From positions 62,001 through 126,000 of the forward strand of contig NZ_QGKU01000015.1 of NCBI RefSeq assembly GCF_003172915.1: 64,000 bases of DNA, in the 5' to 3' direction. Origin of the DNA: Meridianimarinicoccus roseus (GTDB lineage Bacteria > Pseudomonadota > Alphaproteobacteria > Rhodobacterales > Rhodobacteraceae). Shown here piece by piece: positions 27,790 through 36,116 of the stretch. The position numbers and the translations under genes were made by a program. Numbering within the stretch: position 1 is the first letter of the stretch; every line of letters begins with the position of its first letter. The notes beneath the pieces were generated by a model. It was not told where the DNA came from. It did not search any database and saw nothing but the letters and a program-made list of their open reading frames with translations.

Positions 27790-28692
27790 TCAGGCGTCGT
27801 CGGGCATCGCCCGCCGCAGCAGGTCCACCAGCGCGGCCTGAAAGCGGTCGCCTTGGGATTGGATCTGTGCTGCCAAGGGCAGCGTGCTTGTTTCGGGCAT
27901 GCTTGCGACCAGCAGGTACAGCGCCAAGGCAGCGCATGACAGTCCCGCCGTGCCCGCGAAGCCCAGACGGAAGCCAACGCGCCGCCGCCGTTCGGCAACA
28001 ACGGCGGGCGGTGCGGGAGGCGTTCTGACAGGCAGGTGCCGCGCTTCGGAGGTCGCCCCCTGTTCCGCTGCAGCATTCGGCAGGGCCGCCATAAGAGGTG
28101 GGCGCGGATCGCGAGTCGCTGCGTGCGGGTCTTCGACCAGTCCTTCGTCATTGTCCGGCGCGGACCCCGTGCCGGGCCTTGCGGCCGACCTTTCCGCCTC
28201 GGCCAGCCGGGCCAGTCGCCCGCGCGCGCCATCGCCGCGGTCGGCACCGGGCGGCGGCATCGCGCCGGAAGCCGGGATCGGTGCGGCGCGTGCCGCCTTG
28301 CGGGCCTTCACCTCCGCCTCCGCCTCCTCGCGCAGGATCGCCAGCACGGACGGGTCCACCTTGCGGCGCGGCGGTGAGTCCGGGCCCGGCTCCGGCTGGA
28401 TATCCTGATCGGTCGCGTCGGTCTCGGGCGCCGTGACGCGGGCGACCGGACCGGTGTCTGCCGGGCGCGGCGAAGGGGATGCCGCCTTGGCGGTTTCCGT
28501 GGCAGACCCATCGGGCGGGTCCTGAGCGGGCGTTGCGGCGGGGCGGGGCGCCAGGGCGGCAGGGCCATGCGCGGCCCGGAGCAGGAACCACGCCGTACCG
28601 CAGGACGAACACTGCACGTCGCGCCCCGGATCGGGCACCGCGCGTTCCGGTATGTCATAGCGTGCCCCGCAACCCGGGCATTCGATCCGCAT
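27790..28692 (-). CDS. MJ0042-type zinc-ribbon membrane protein
   Basis: A 300-residue protein beginning MRIECPGCGARYDIPERAVP with a second Cys pair in VQCSSCGTAWF, together a four-Cys zinc ribbon of the MJ0042 type (residues 4-43). A long Pro/Ala-rich, probably disordered, region follows. One transmembrane helix lies near residues 240-262 (GFAGTAGLSCAALALYLLVA). The C-terminal 35 residues contain a short amphipathic segment. The function is unknown. It is convergent with the TIGR02302 gene. The start at 28692 puts the zinc ribbon at the very N-terminus as in homologues. Confidence 0.8.
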   Translation of the reverse strand: MRIECPGCGARYDIPERAVPDPGRDVQCSSCGTAWFLLRAAHGPAALAPRPAATPAQDPPDGSATETAKAASPSPRPADTGPVARVTAPETDATDQDIQPEPGPDSPPRRKVDPSVLAILREEAEAEVKARKAARAAPIPASGAMPPPGADRGDGARGRLARLAEAERSAARPGTGSAPDNDEGLVEDPHAATRDPRPPLMAALPNAAAEQGATSEARHLPVRTPPAPPAVVAERRRRVGFRLGFAGTAGLSCAALALYLLVASMPETSTLPLAAQIQSQGDRFQAALVDLLRRAMPDDA

Positions 28693-28872
28693 TCGCGCTG
28701 GTCCTTCCACTGGCTCGGACAGAGCCTATCAGCCCGTGCGGGCGGGGCAAAGCGGCAGCGCGCTTGAACCGGCCCCGCGCGTCGGGCACAAGCACGCGAG
28801 CGGGATCTGGCGCAGCCTGTCCCCAAGCCCGGTTCCCGTCCCGTTTCGGTACTGCCCACAGGAAAGCCCGCG

Positions 28873-29616
28873 ATGATCCTTCTGCGCTATTCCGCCTCTC
28901 TTGTGTTCATCGCGCAGATGTATCTGGCGATGCTTCTGCTGGGCATCGCCTTCACGCCGTGGGCGGTTCTGGACCGGCGCGGCGCGAGCACCGGGATCCG
29001 GGTCTATTGCCGCTATGTGCGGCTGACCGCGCGGCTGATCTGCGGACTGCGGTCCGAAGTGCGCGGGACGGTCCCGTCCGGCGAGGTGCTGGTCGCCTCG
29101 AAGCACCAGAGTTTCTTCGACATCATCCTGCTGTGTTCGGTCCTGCCTAGCCCCAAGTTCATCATGAAGACTGAACTGCGCCGCGCTCCCGTGCTGGGAT
29201 GGTATGCCGGGCGCATCGGCTGCGTGCCGGTGGACCGGGGCCAGCGCGGGCAGGCGATCAACCAGATGCTCGCCGACGTCGCTGCCGGGCGGTCGCTGCC
29301 GGGCCAGCTTGTGATCTACCCGCAGGGCACCCGCGTGGCGCCCGGCGACAAGCGGCCCTACAAGATCGGCACTGCGGTGCTCTATGCCGAAAGTGGGCAG
29401 GCTTGCGTGCCCGCCGCCACCAATGTCGGCCTGTTCTGGCCGCGCCGCGGTATCCTGCGCAGACCGGGCCTTGCGGTGGTGGAGTTCCTGCCCCCGATCG
29501 CGCCTGGCCTGCCCACGCAGGTCTTCATGCAAAAGCTCGAATCGACGATCGAGGAAGCATCTGATCGTCTGGCGCTAGACACCGGGATGGCAATCGATTC
29601 GGACAATGCCCGATAG
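28873..29616 (+). CDS. plsC: 1-acyl-sn-glycerol-3-phosphate acyltransferase
   Basis: A 247-residue inner-membrane acyltransferase that adds the second acyl chain to lysophosphatidic acid. The HX4D catalytic motif is SKHQSFFDI (His 78, Asp 83), the glycerol-phosphate-binding block is IYPQGTRVAPG near residue 154, and an N-terminal hydrophobic helix spans residues 8-30. GGAAAG precedes the ATG by about 8 bases. It is divergent from the zinc-ribbon gene. Confidence 0.92.
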   Translation: MILLRYSASLVFIAQMYLAMLLLGIAFTPWAVLDRRGASTGIRVYCRYVRLTARLICGLRSEVRGTVPSGEVLVASKHQSFFDIILLCSVLPSPKFIMKTELRRAPVLGWYAGRIGCVPVDRGQRGQAINQMLADVAAGRSLPGQLVIYPQGTRVAPGDKRPYKIGTAVLYAESGQACVPAATNVGLFWPRRGILRRPGLAVVEFLPPIAPGLPTQVFMQKLESTIEEASDRLALDTGMAIDSDNAR

Positions 29617-29776
29617 GCAGGCAGATTCGCCCTTATCATCAGCAATTTGGCTGTCGGCATAACAGATAAACCATACCTCAATCCTCTTTTGCGATCCCTG
29701 TTTCAGACAGACGATCGGGTGGATCTATGCTATGCACAGGGCAGGTTTCGGCGGATTCTCGCCGATGGAGGAGTGT

Positions 29777-30436
29777 TTGACGCAGATACGCCGCAGCCTT
29801 CCGCAGGGTCTTGCTGCCTGCCGTATCGCCGTTCTGGCGCTGATCTGGGCGCTTGGCCCGGCGGCGGCGCAGGATCCGGGCGAGGTGGGCGTGACCCTCG
29901 GTGTCAGCACACTGGGACCGACTGTGGAGGGCAGCTACCGCATTTCCGATCGGCTCGGCGTACGGGTGCCGGTCGGCTATCTCGGAACCGACCTCGACGA
30001 AAGCGAGGACGGGATCGACTACGACCTTGATCTCACCATTGGCGGTGTCGGGCTTCTGGCGGACTACTATCCGGGGCTTGGAGGACTGCGCGTATCCGGC
30101 GGCGCGTTCCTCGGGCAGTACGAAGCCGACGGCGGCGGGCGCGGCAGCGGCCGGATCGGCGGCACTGATTACACGAATGTCGACATGGCTCTGGACGTGC
30201 ACGCGCGCAACCGTGTCATGCCAGCGCTGTCGCTTGGGTATGACGGTACCCTCGGACGGCGCTGGTTGCTGTCCGCCGATCTCGGCGCGATGTATACCGG
30301 TGGCTTCGACGTTAATCTGACCGATCGGACGGGGCAGGTGTCACAGTCTGATCTGGACGCGGAAATCTCTGATCTGGAAAGCGACATCCCGGACTTCCTG
30401 CCTTACGTTAAACTGTCGGTCGGGTTCCGCTTCTGA
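29777..30436 (+). CDS. Putative outer-membrane beta-barrel protein
   Basis: A predicted exported protein of about 219 residues. A signal peptide (QIRRSLPQGLAACRIAVLAL, then IWALGPAAAQ) is followed by alternating hydrophobic/polar strands such as GVRVPVGYLG, LDLTIGGVGLLADYY and LSLGYDGTLG. The protein ends in VKLSVGFRF, the terminal aromatic typical of outer-membrane beta barrels. I do not recognise a named family. The frame is open from 29732, but a TTG at 29777 has a GGAGGAG ribosome-binding sequence just before it and gives a normal-length signal peptide; ATG at 29765 is an alternative. The region upstream is AT-rich and could hold its promoter. Confidence 0.6.
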   Translation: MTQIRRSLPQGLAACRIAVLALIWALGPAAAQDPGEVGVTLGVSTLGPTVEGSYRISDRLGVRVPVGYLGTDLDESEDGIDYDLDLTIGGVGLLADYYPGLGGLRVSGGAFLGQYEADGGGRGSGRIGGTDYTNVDMALDVHARNRVMPALSLGYDGTLGRRWLLSADLGAMYTGGFDVNLTDRTGQVSQSDLDAEISDLESDIPDFLPYVKLSVGFRF

Positions 30437-30778
30437 ACCCTGACATCCTGTCTGGTGCCCGCGCATGGCGCGCCGGGCGGGTCGTTTTGCGCCGGGCATC
30501 CGTGCCGGACCGTCAAACGGAAGACGCGTTGCGACGGCCGGTGCTGGGCACATCTTTTTCGAACGGCGCAGACCGCGCGCCACTGCGAGACGGTTTATTC
30601 CCTAAAGAGCCGCGCCATGGCCTGCGTGCAGGCCGAAACGGCCGGAAGGCCAGACGGAATCGAGCGGCTCAAACCCGCAGGTATGGCAAGGGTGCGCGCT
30701 CCGGCATCCGTCCGGTTCTGGCTATGATCAGGCCGCAGAACGACGCTTTTGCGGTTCCACCCCGCACACGGGGGCACC
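30437..30778. other. 342-bp intergenic region, nothing recognised
   Basis: The stretch separates the convergent outer-membrane protein gene and accA. The open frames it contains lack ribosome binding sites and conserved features. No clear terminator, repeat or RNA structure was seen. Confidence 0.6.
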
Positions 30779-31741
30779 CTAACCCGCGAGTGACATCTGC
30801 CCCATGTCGAGATACTTGCGGCGCCTTTCGGACACGAGCGTCGCGCGGTCCTTTCCGTCAAGCTGGGCGAGCATCCGGGCAATTTCCTTGCCGACGCGGC
30901 TGATCGTCTGCGAGCGGTCGCGCTGCGCCCCGCCCACGGGTTCGGGAATGATCACGTCCGCCACGCCCAACTGCCGCAGATCCTGCGCGGTCAGGCGCAG
31001 CGCCTCAGCGGCCTCGCGCATCTTCTCGGCGTTCTTCCACAGGATGCTGGCACAGCCTTCCGGCGAGATCACCGAATAGACCGAGTGTTCCAGCATCGCG
31101 AGCCGGTTGGCCGTGGCGAAGGCCACCGCGCCGCCGGACCCACCCTCGCCGATGATGACCGATACCAGAGGAACGCCAATCTGCAGGCACGCCTCGGTGG
31201 AGCGCGCGATCGCCTCGGCCTGGCCGCGCTCTTCGGCGCCCTTTCCGGGATAGGCGCCGGGCGTGTCCACCAGCGTGATCACCGGCAGGCCGAAGCGGTC
31301 CGCCATCTGCATCAGCCGCACCGCCTTGCGGTAGCCTTCGGGCCGCGCCATGCCAAAATTGTGCTTGAGCCGCGTCGCGGTGTCGTGGCCTTTCTCATGG
31401 GCTATGACCACGACCGGCGTATCCTCGAAACGCGCCAGCCCGCCCAGAACCGCGTGATCATCCGCGAAATTCCGGTCGCCCGCCAGCGGCGTGTACTCGG
31501 TGAACAGTGCCTCGATGTAGTCCTTGCCATTCGGCCGGTCCGGGTGGCGCGCGACCTGGCATTTCCGCCAGGGTGTGAGCTTGCGGTACAGGTCGGCCAG
31601 CAGGTCCGCCGCCTTTCGGTCCAGCGCGGCGGCCTCCGCCTCGATGTCCATCTCCTCGTTGGCCCGCGCCATCGCGCGCAACTCGTTTGCCTTGCCTTCG
31701 ATCTCGGCAAGGGGTTTCTCGAAGTCGAGGTAATGGGTCAT
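30779..31741 (-). CDS. accA: Acetyl-CoA carboxylase carboxyltransferase subunit alpha
   Basis: A 320-residue subunit that, with AccD, transfers the carboxyl group from biotin to acetyl-CoA in the first step of fatty acid synthesis. It begins with the family-typical [19 protein letters not shown] and contains the crotonase-like core [20 protein letters not shown], with [17 protein letters not shown] next in line. The C-terminal [13 protein letters not shown] is also characteristic. AccB, AccC and AccD are not in the window. The gene appears to be monocistronic. Confidence 0.97.
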   Translation of the reverse strand: MTHYLDFEKPLAEIEGKANELRAMARANEEMDIEAEAAALDRKAADLLADLYRKLTPWRKCQVARHPDRPNGKDYIEALFTEYTPLAGDRNFADDHAVLGGLARFEDTPVVVIAHEKGHDTATRLKHNFGMARPEGYRKAVRLMQMADRFGLPVITLVDTPGAYPGKGAEERGQAEAIARSTEACLQIGVPLVSVIIGEGGSGGAVAFATANRLAMLEHSVYSVISPEGCASILWKNAEKMREAAEALRLTAQDLRQLGVADVIIPEPVGGAQRDRSQTISRVGKEIARMLAQLDGKDRATLVSERRRKYLDMGQMSLAG

Positions 31742-31836
31742 TCAGCGGTCCCGGGTCGTGGCAACGCCGCACATATGGACCCTGCGCCGCGCTTATGCAA
31801 TCGGCCCGGCGCGCTTTGCACAGGGCCGAAGCCGGG

Positions 31837-32262
31837 TCATTCCACGGTGATGGTGATCGGGTCTGACATCACCGGCGGATCGTGCGGGACATGGCTGTAA
31901 TCCCCAAGCAACAACCGCAGCGTGTGCGTGCCAGCTGGAAGCTCGCGGGTCATCTCGGTCTGGCCGCCGCCGAAATGCACGATCTGGTCGGTTGCGGGCA
32001 GGCTGGTGGTCATGTCCACGTCGCCCGGTTCGAGGTTGATCAGAAGGTGATGGTGGCCGGTGTTGTCCACATCGTAGCCGGCCGGGGCGATGCCCATGCC
32101 GCTCAGTCCGAAGCGGATCGTGACCGGGTTCGACACGGTCGCGCCGTCGGCAGGCGAGATAAAATAGACCTCGGCGCCGTCGGGGGCCGGTGTCTGCTGG
32201 GCCAGAAGCGGCGCGGCGAAAAGCCCCGCGGCGAGAAGGGCAGCAAGTGACGTGAGTTTCAT
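31837..32262 (-). CDS. DUF4399 exported protein
   Basis: A 141-residue protein with a clean signal peptide (KLTSLAALLAAGLFAAPLLA) cut before QQTPAPDG. The rest matches the DUF4399 pattern: VYFISPADGATVSNPVTIRF, GHHHLLINL and LPAGTHTLRLLLGDYSH. The conserved His cluster GHHHL suggests metal binding, but no function is established. Homologues are sometimes mislabelled as RodA. It lies about 95 bp upstream of accA on the same strand. A GGAGG ribosome binding site precedes the start. Confidence 0.82.
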   Translation of the reverse strand: MKLTSLAALLAAGLFAAPLLAQQTPAPDGAEVYFISPADGATVSNPVTIRFGLSGMGIAPAGYDVDNTGHHHLLINLEPGDVDMTTSLPATDQIVHFGGGQTEMTRELPAGTHTLRLLLGDYSHVPHDPPVMSDPITITVE

Positions 32263-32388
32263 GGTCGTCCTCCCTGATGTGGGCGGCGATCCCGCCCTGA
32301 AGGAAGTCTAGGGCGCGCGCGCCGCCGCACAAGCACGGCGTGCAATCCGCGCTGCCCCTTCTTGCACGCTGGGCCGCCGGCCCGCCGG

Positions 32389-33345
32389 TCAGCCCGCGAT
32401 CATTTCGGACTGGCGCACGATGACTTCGGCCTGCTTGATCGAGGCGATGTCGACCAGCCGCCCCTTGTAGACCGTCGCGCCCTCGCCGCTGGCCTTGGCC
32501 GTCTCCATCGCGGCCAGGATCTCGCGCGCTTCGCTGACGGCAGCATCGGAAGGCGTGAACACCTCGTTGGCCAGCGCGATCTGCTTTGGATGGATCGCCC
32601 ATTTTCCCACCATGCCCAGCGTGGCCGACCGCAGCGCCTGGGCGCGGTAGCCGTCGTCATCGCTGAAATCGCCGAACGGGCCGTCCACCGGCAGGATGCC
32701 GTGCGTCCGGCAGGCCGCGACGATGGCGGCCTGCGCCCAGTGCCACGGGTCCGACCAGTGCTTCACGCCGCCCTGCAGCATGTAATAGTTCTCCTGTGTC
32801 CCGCCGATCCCGGTGGTCTGCATCCCCATGGAGGCCGCGAAATCCGCCGCCCCGAGGCTCATGGCCTGAAGCCGGCGCGAGGCAGCGGCGATGGCTTCCA
32901 CATGGGCGATGCCGGCCGCAGATTCGATGATCACCTCGAAACCGATCGGTTTCGTGCGGCCCTTCGCGCGTTCGATGGCGGTCACCAACGCGTCCACGGC
33001 ATAGACGTCCTCGGCGCAGCCCACCTTGGGTATCATGATCAGGTCCAGCCGGTCGGAGGCCTGTTCCAGCAGGTCCACCACGTCGCGGTACCAGTAGGGC
33101 GTATCGAGCGAGTTGACCCGCACGCTCAGCGTCTTGTTGCCCCAGTCATGGGCGCCGATCGCTTCGATCACGTTTGCGCGCGCGATGTCCTTGTCGCTGG
33201 GCGCGACCGAATCCTCGAGATCGAGGTTGATCACATCCGCCGCGCTCGCCGCCATCTTGGCGAACAGCTTGGTGTTGGACCCGGGCCCGAACAATTGGCA
33301 GCGATTGGGACGTGCCACCGGCTGCGGCTGGATACGGAAACTCAT
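32389..33345 (-). CDS. mcl1: L-malyl-CoA/beta-methylmalyl-CoA lyase
   Basis: A 318-residue CitE-like lyase, the same length as the Mcl1 enzyme known from Rhodobacter. Motifs include RSQLFGP-type CQLFGPGSNTKLFAKM near residue 17, INLDLEDSVAP near 39 with the acidic metal ligands, GFEVIIESAAGI near 137 and GKWAIHPKQIALAN near 258. It cleaves malyl-CoA to acetyl-CoA and glyoxylate and methylmalyl-CoA to propionyl-CoA and glyoxylate, as used in the ethylmalonyl-CoA pathway. GAAAGG lies a few bases before the ATG. It is divergent from dgcN, with palindromes in between. Confidence 0.92.
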   Translation of the reverse strand: MSFRIQPQPVARPNRCQLFGPGSNTKLFAKMAASAADVINLDLEDSVAPSDKDIARANVIEAIGAHDWGNKTLSVRVNSLDTPYWYRDVVDLLEQASDRLDLIMIPKVGCAEDVYAVDALVTAIERAKGRTKPIGFEVIIESAAGIAHVEAIAAASRRLQAMSLGAADFAASMGMQTTGIGGTQENYYMLQGGVKHWSDPWHWAQAAIVAACRTHGILPVDGPFGDFSDDDGYRAQALRSATLGMVGKWAIHPKQIALANEVFTPSDAAVSEAREILAAMETAKASGEGATVYKGRLVDIASIKQAEVIVRQSEMIAG

Positions 33346-33371
33346 GCAGGCACCTTTCGGGTTCTTTAGTT

Positions 33372-33388
33372 GCGCGAAGATTTCGCGC
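33372..33388. promoter_or_regulatory. Inverted repeat in the mcl1/dgcN promoter region
   Basis: GCGCGAA-GAT-TTCGCGC is a perfect 7-bp inverted repeat with a 3-bp centre, 27 bp upstream of the mcl1 start codon. It is a candidate operator overlapping the mcl1 promoter or leader. Confidence 0.45.
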
Positions 33389-33400
33389 TTGGATAGAATG

Positions 33401-33418
33401 TTGCGCAATGCTGCGCAA
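33401..33418. promoter_or_regulatory. Paired TTGCGCAA/CTGCGCAA motifs upstream of mcl1
   Basis: TTGCGCAA (33401-33408, itself a perfect palindrome) and CTGCGCAA (33411-33418) lie with starts 10 bp apart, one helical turn. They resemble the paired TTTGCAAA-type sites of short-chain acyl-CoA regulators (ScfR/PccR) that control propionyl-CoA genes in Rhodobacter, though with GC in the centre. Assignment to that regulator is tentative. Confidence 0.4.
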
Positions 33419-33504
33419 GCACTGTTTTGTTGCGGCGCAGCATCGGCGCGGGTCTGGGCAATCCGGGCGATCTCTGACAGCCTGCCGCGGAAAGGAGCCA
33501 TGCC

Positions 33505-34506
33505 ATGATACGCACCCCTTACCTGCTTTTCCTCGGCGATGCGCCCGATCCTCTGGCGGCGAAGGTCGCACAGGGCATCCGCGACTGGCGACCCGATCAT
33601 TGCGTCGGGCAGTTGCGCCTGCCCGGATGCGAGGCGGACATGGGCTTGCCTGACATGACGCTGGAAGAGGCGCGCGCCGCGGGGGCCGAAACGCTGGTGA
33701 TCGGCGTGGCCAACCGGGGGGGCACCTTTTCGGCGACCTGGAAGGAGGTGCTGACGCAAGCCCCTTCCGCGGGTTTCGACATCGCGTCCGGCCTGCACAC
33801 CCTTCTGCGGGACGATCCCGACCTCGTTTCGGCTGCGCAAGCCGCGGGGCGAAGCCTGCACGATGTGCGGCTGCCCGCGGTGAAATACCCGATCGCCGAC
33901 GGGGTGCCGCGCAGCGGCAAGCGGTGCCTTGCGGTCGGTACCGATTGCTCGGTCGGCAAGATGTACACTGCGCTGGCGATGGAGGCCGAGATGCGGGCCC
34001 GGTCGATGCCCGCGACGTTCCGCGCCACGGGACAGACCGGCATCCTGATCACCGGCGAGGGCGTGCCGCTGGACGCGGTGATCGCCGACTTCATGGCCGG
34101 GTCGATCGAGTGGCTGACACCGGCGGGCGATCCGGATCACTGGGACCTGATCGAGGGGCAGGGCAGCCTGTTCCACGTGTCCTACTCGGGGGTGACGCTG
34201 GCGCTGATCCACGGCGGGCAGCCCGATGCGCTGATCCTGTGCGACGAGCCGACCCGCCCGCACATGCGCGGCCTGCCCGGCTACAGGGCGCCGTCGCTGG
34301 AAGTGCTGCGCGACACGGCGCTGGGGCTGGCGCGGGTGGCGAACCCGGCCTGCGAGGTCATAGGCGTTTCGGTCAACACCCAGCACCTGAGCGAACCCGC
34401 CGCGCTAGCCCATCTTTCGGAGGTCGAGGCGCGGATGGGGCTGCCTGCGGTGGATCCCTACCGGCAGGGCGCGGGCCGACTGGTCGATGCGCTAGCGGCC
34501 GTGTGA
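33505..34506 (+). CDS. dgcN: D-glutamate N-acetyltransferase DgcN (DUF1611 family)
   Basis: A 333-residue DUF1611-type protein. It starts with TPYLLFLGDAPDPLAAKVAQ and carries a phosphate-binding-like loop AVGTDCSVGKMYTALAM near residues 149-165, with the later block GQGSLFHVSYSGVTLALIHG. The family member DgcN has been shown to acetylate D-glutamate to N-acetyl-D-glutamate in marine bacteria, acting with the racemase DgcA. Here the two genes are adjacent with a 4-bp gap, which supports the assignment. Older annotations of the family as ATPase or NAD-dependent epimerase are alternatives. Confidence 0.85.
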   Translation: MIRTPYLLFLGDAPDPLAAKVAQGIRDWRPDHCVGQLRLPGCEADMGLPDMTLEEARAAGAETLVIGVANRGGTFSATWKEVLTQAPSAGFDIASGLHTLLRDDPDLVSAAQAAGRSLHDVRLPAVKYPIADGVPRSGKRCLAVGTDCSVGKMYTALAMEAEMRARSMPATFRATGQTGILITGEGVPLDAVIADFMAGSIEWLTPAGDPDHWDLIEGQGSLFHVSYSGVTLALIHGGQPDALILCDEPTRPHMRGLPGYRAPSLEVLRDTALGLARVANPACEVIGVSVNTQHLSEPAALAHLSEVEARMGLPAVDPYRQGAGRLVDALAAV

Positions 34507-34510
34507 CGCC

Positions 34511-35476
34511 ATGCATCTGCACGTGAGCTATGACGATTTCCGGTTGGCCGAAGCGTTCACCATCTCGCGCGGGACCAAGACCGCCGCCGAAGTGGTCACA
34601 GTGCGGGCCGAGGCGGACGGGATGCGCGGCTATGGCGAATGCGTGCCCTACGCCCGCTACGGCGAGAGCCGTGCTTCGGTGAAGGCGCAGATCAAGGGGC
34701 TGCCTGCGGACGTGAGCCGCGATAGCCTGCAGGACCTGCTGCCGCCGGGCGCGGCGCGCAATGCCGTGGACTGCGCACTGTGGGATCTTGAGGCGCGTAT
34801 CGCGGGTTGCCGGGTGTGGGAACTCGCGGGTTTGCCTGAACCGGGACCCGAGATCACCGCCTTTACCTTGTCGCTCGACACGCCGGACGAGATGCGCCGT
34901 GCCGCGGAGCGGCACCGGCACCGGCCGCTGCTGAAAATCAAGCTCGGCACGCCGGACGATCTGCCCCGGCTGGAGGCTGTGCGCGCCGGCGCGCCGCGCG
35001 CGCGGATCATCGTCGATGCGAACGAGGGCTGGAGCGCGGCGGCCTACGCTGAGCTTGCCCCGCATCTGAAGGCGCTGGGGGTGGACCTTGTGGAACAGCC
35101 GCTGCCCGCGGGGGACGACGGCGCGCTGGCCGGGATCGACCGTCCCGTGCCGGTGTGCGCCGATGAAAGCTGTCACGACATCAACTCGTTGCCCGCACTG
35201 CGCGGCAAGTATGACGTGATCAACATCAAGCTGGACAAGACCGGTGGGCTGACCGGTGCGCTGGCGTTGCGGGCGGCGGCGCGGGCCGAGGGGTTCGGGG
35301 TGATGGTCGGCTGCATGGTCGGCTCGTCGCTGGCGATGGCACCGGCCGTTCTGGTGGCGCAGGGGGCGCTGGTGACCGATCTCGACGGCCCGCTGCTGCT
35401 GGCCGAGGACCGGGCGCATCCGCTGGCCTATGATGAGCGCGGTGTGCATCCTCCCGACCGGGCCCTGTGGGGGTGA
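34511..35476 (+). CDS. dgcA: N-acetyl-D-glutamate racemase DgcA (enolase superfamily)
   Basis: A 321-residue enolase-superfamily protein of the dipeptide-epimerase group. The catalytic KxK motif is LLKIKLG (Lys 142 and 144). The metal ligands are Asp 169 (VDANEGW), Glu 195 (LVEQPLP) and Asp 218 (CADES), and the second catalytic lysine lies in NIKLDKTGG (about 240). DgcA converts N-acetyl-D-glutamate to the L form, which is then deacetylated. The pairing with dgcN favours this over L-Ala-D/L-Glu epimerase, a close relative. A hairpin follows 53 bp after the stop. Confidence 0.85.
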   Translation: MHLHVSYDDFRLAEAFTISRGTKTAAEVVTVRAEADGMRGYGECVPYARYGESRASVKAQIKGLPADVSRDSLQDLLPPGAARNAVDCALWDLEARIAGCRVWELAGLPEPGPEITAFTLSLDTPDEMRRAAERHRHRPLLKIKLGTPDDLPRLEAVRAGAPRARIIVDANEGWSAAAYAELAPHLKALGVDLVEQPLPAGDDGALAGIDRPVPVCADESCHDINSLPALRGKYDVINIKLDKTGGLTGALALRAAARAEGFGVMVGCMVGSSLAMAPAVLVAQGALVTDLDGPLLLAEDRAHPLAYDERGVHPPDRALWG

Positions 35477-35529
35477 GGCGTTGGCGCCGAACGCGCAGAG
35501 CGCCGGTGGCGGGCTGCCGGGAGACAATT

Positions 35530-35547
35530 GGGTGGACTGTTCCACCC
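35530..35547 (+). terminator. Hairpin after dgcA, possible terminator
   Basis: GGGTGGA-CTGT-TCCACCC is a perfect 7-bp stem with a tetraloop. It lacks a U-tract, so it would act as a weak terminator or as a 3' end stabiliser of the dgcN-dgcA transcript. Confidence 0.45.
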
Positions 35548-35737
35548 GGTTGCGCGGCGCGCCGACCCTTACATCCTGCGAGCGCGCGGGCGAAGCGGCA
35601 GGCGGTCAAAGGTGCCGGGCCCGCTCTCGAACCGCAGCGAAAAGCGTGTCGGAAAGCTGGAGAAGTCCCTGATGAGTCTGGTCCCGCTGCGGCCGGGGCC
35701 GTGCAAGGTGCCGCCGGGCGCCGGGACGCCGGTGAGG

Positions 35738-35809
35738 GGGCACTCCCGCCCGTTTTCGGCACCCTGCAGGATGCCTCATCCCGTTGGGCCCCGCAGGCTG
35801 CGCCTGCGG
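35738..35809 (-). repeat. Dispersed 72-bp repeat, copy A
   Basis: Read on the minus strand it runs from CCGCAGGCGCAGCCTGC through GGCCCAACGGGATGAGGC to CGAAAACGGGCGGGAGTGCC. Copies B (35872-35941) and C (40957-41028) share this order of blocks with scattered differences. A and B face each other and their outer 20 bases are inverted repeats with one mismatch. Confidence 0.85.
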
Positions 35810-35871
35810 GCGGACGGGATGGAGGGCGAAGCACCCCGCAACACTTGGGGTTCGGGCGGCCCTTGTGCCGA

Positions 35872-35941
35872 CCGCAGGCGCAGCCTGCACGGCCCAACGG
35901 GATAAGACGCGCGCAGAGGGTCGAAGACGGGCGGGAGTGCC
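35872..35941 (+). repeat. Dispersed 72-bp repeat, copy B
   Basis: Read on the plus strand it has the block order CCGCAGGCGCAGCCTGC, GGCCCAACGGGATAAGAC, CGAAGACGGGCGGGAGTGCC. The middle (CGCGCAGAGGG) differs most from copy A. With copy A it forms an inverted pair separated by 62 bp, able to fold as one long hairpin. Confidence 0.85.
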
Positions 35942-36116
35942 ACTTTCCCTCTGGGGCGCTTTTCCATCATCATCCCCGTGGCGCCCTTTCCCGCCAGCCA
36001 ATCTTTGCGGTCTGCGTCCCTCCTGTACCGCCGCGCGCCGAATAAGCCGCGATACCCCGTGGACCTTGCGGGATGGGCGGGTTACCTCAGCCCCGAGCAA
36101 GGATCAGGAGGCCGCC

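Larger units (their letters stand above)
35477..36116. other. 640-bp gene-free gap containing an inverted repeat pair
   Basis: No convincing gene is present between dgcA and the transaminase; frames on either strand lack ribosome binding sites and simply translate the repeats. The gap contains a hairpin (35530-35547) and two copies of a repeat of about 72 bp in opposite orientation. The last part (about 35975-36116) should hold the promoter and leader of the transaminase gene, which has AGGAGG before its ATG. Confidence 0.7.

Noticed and set aside
35606-36100. A 164-codon minus-strand frame across the repeat-bearing gap
   Set aside because: Most of its sequence is translation of the inverted repeat copies ([12 protein letters not shown]-like); no start signal.
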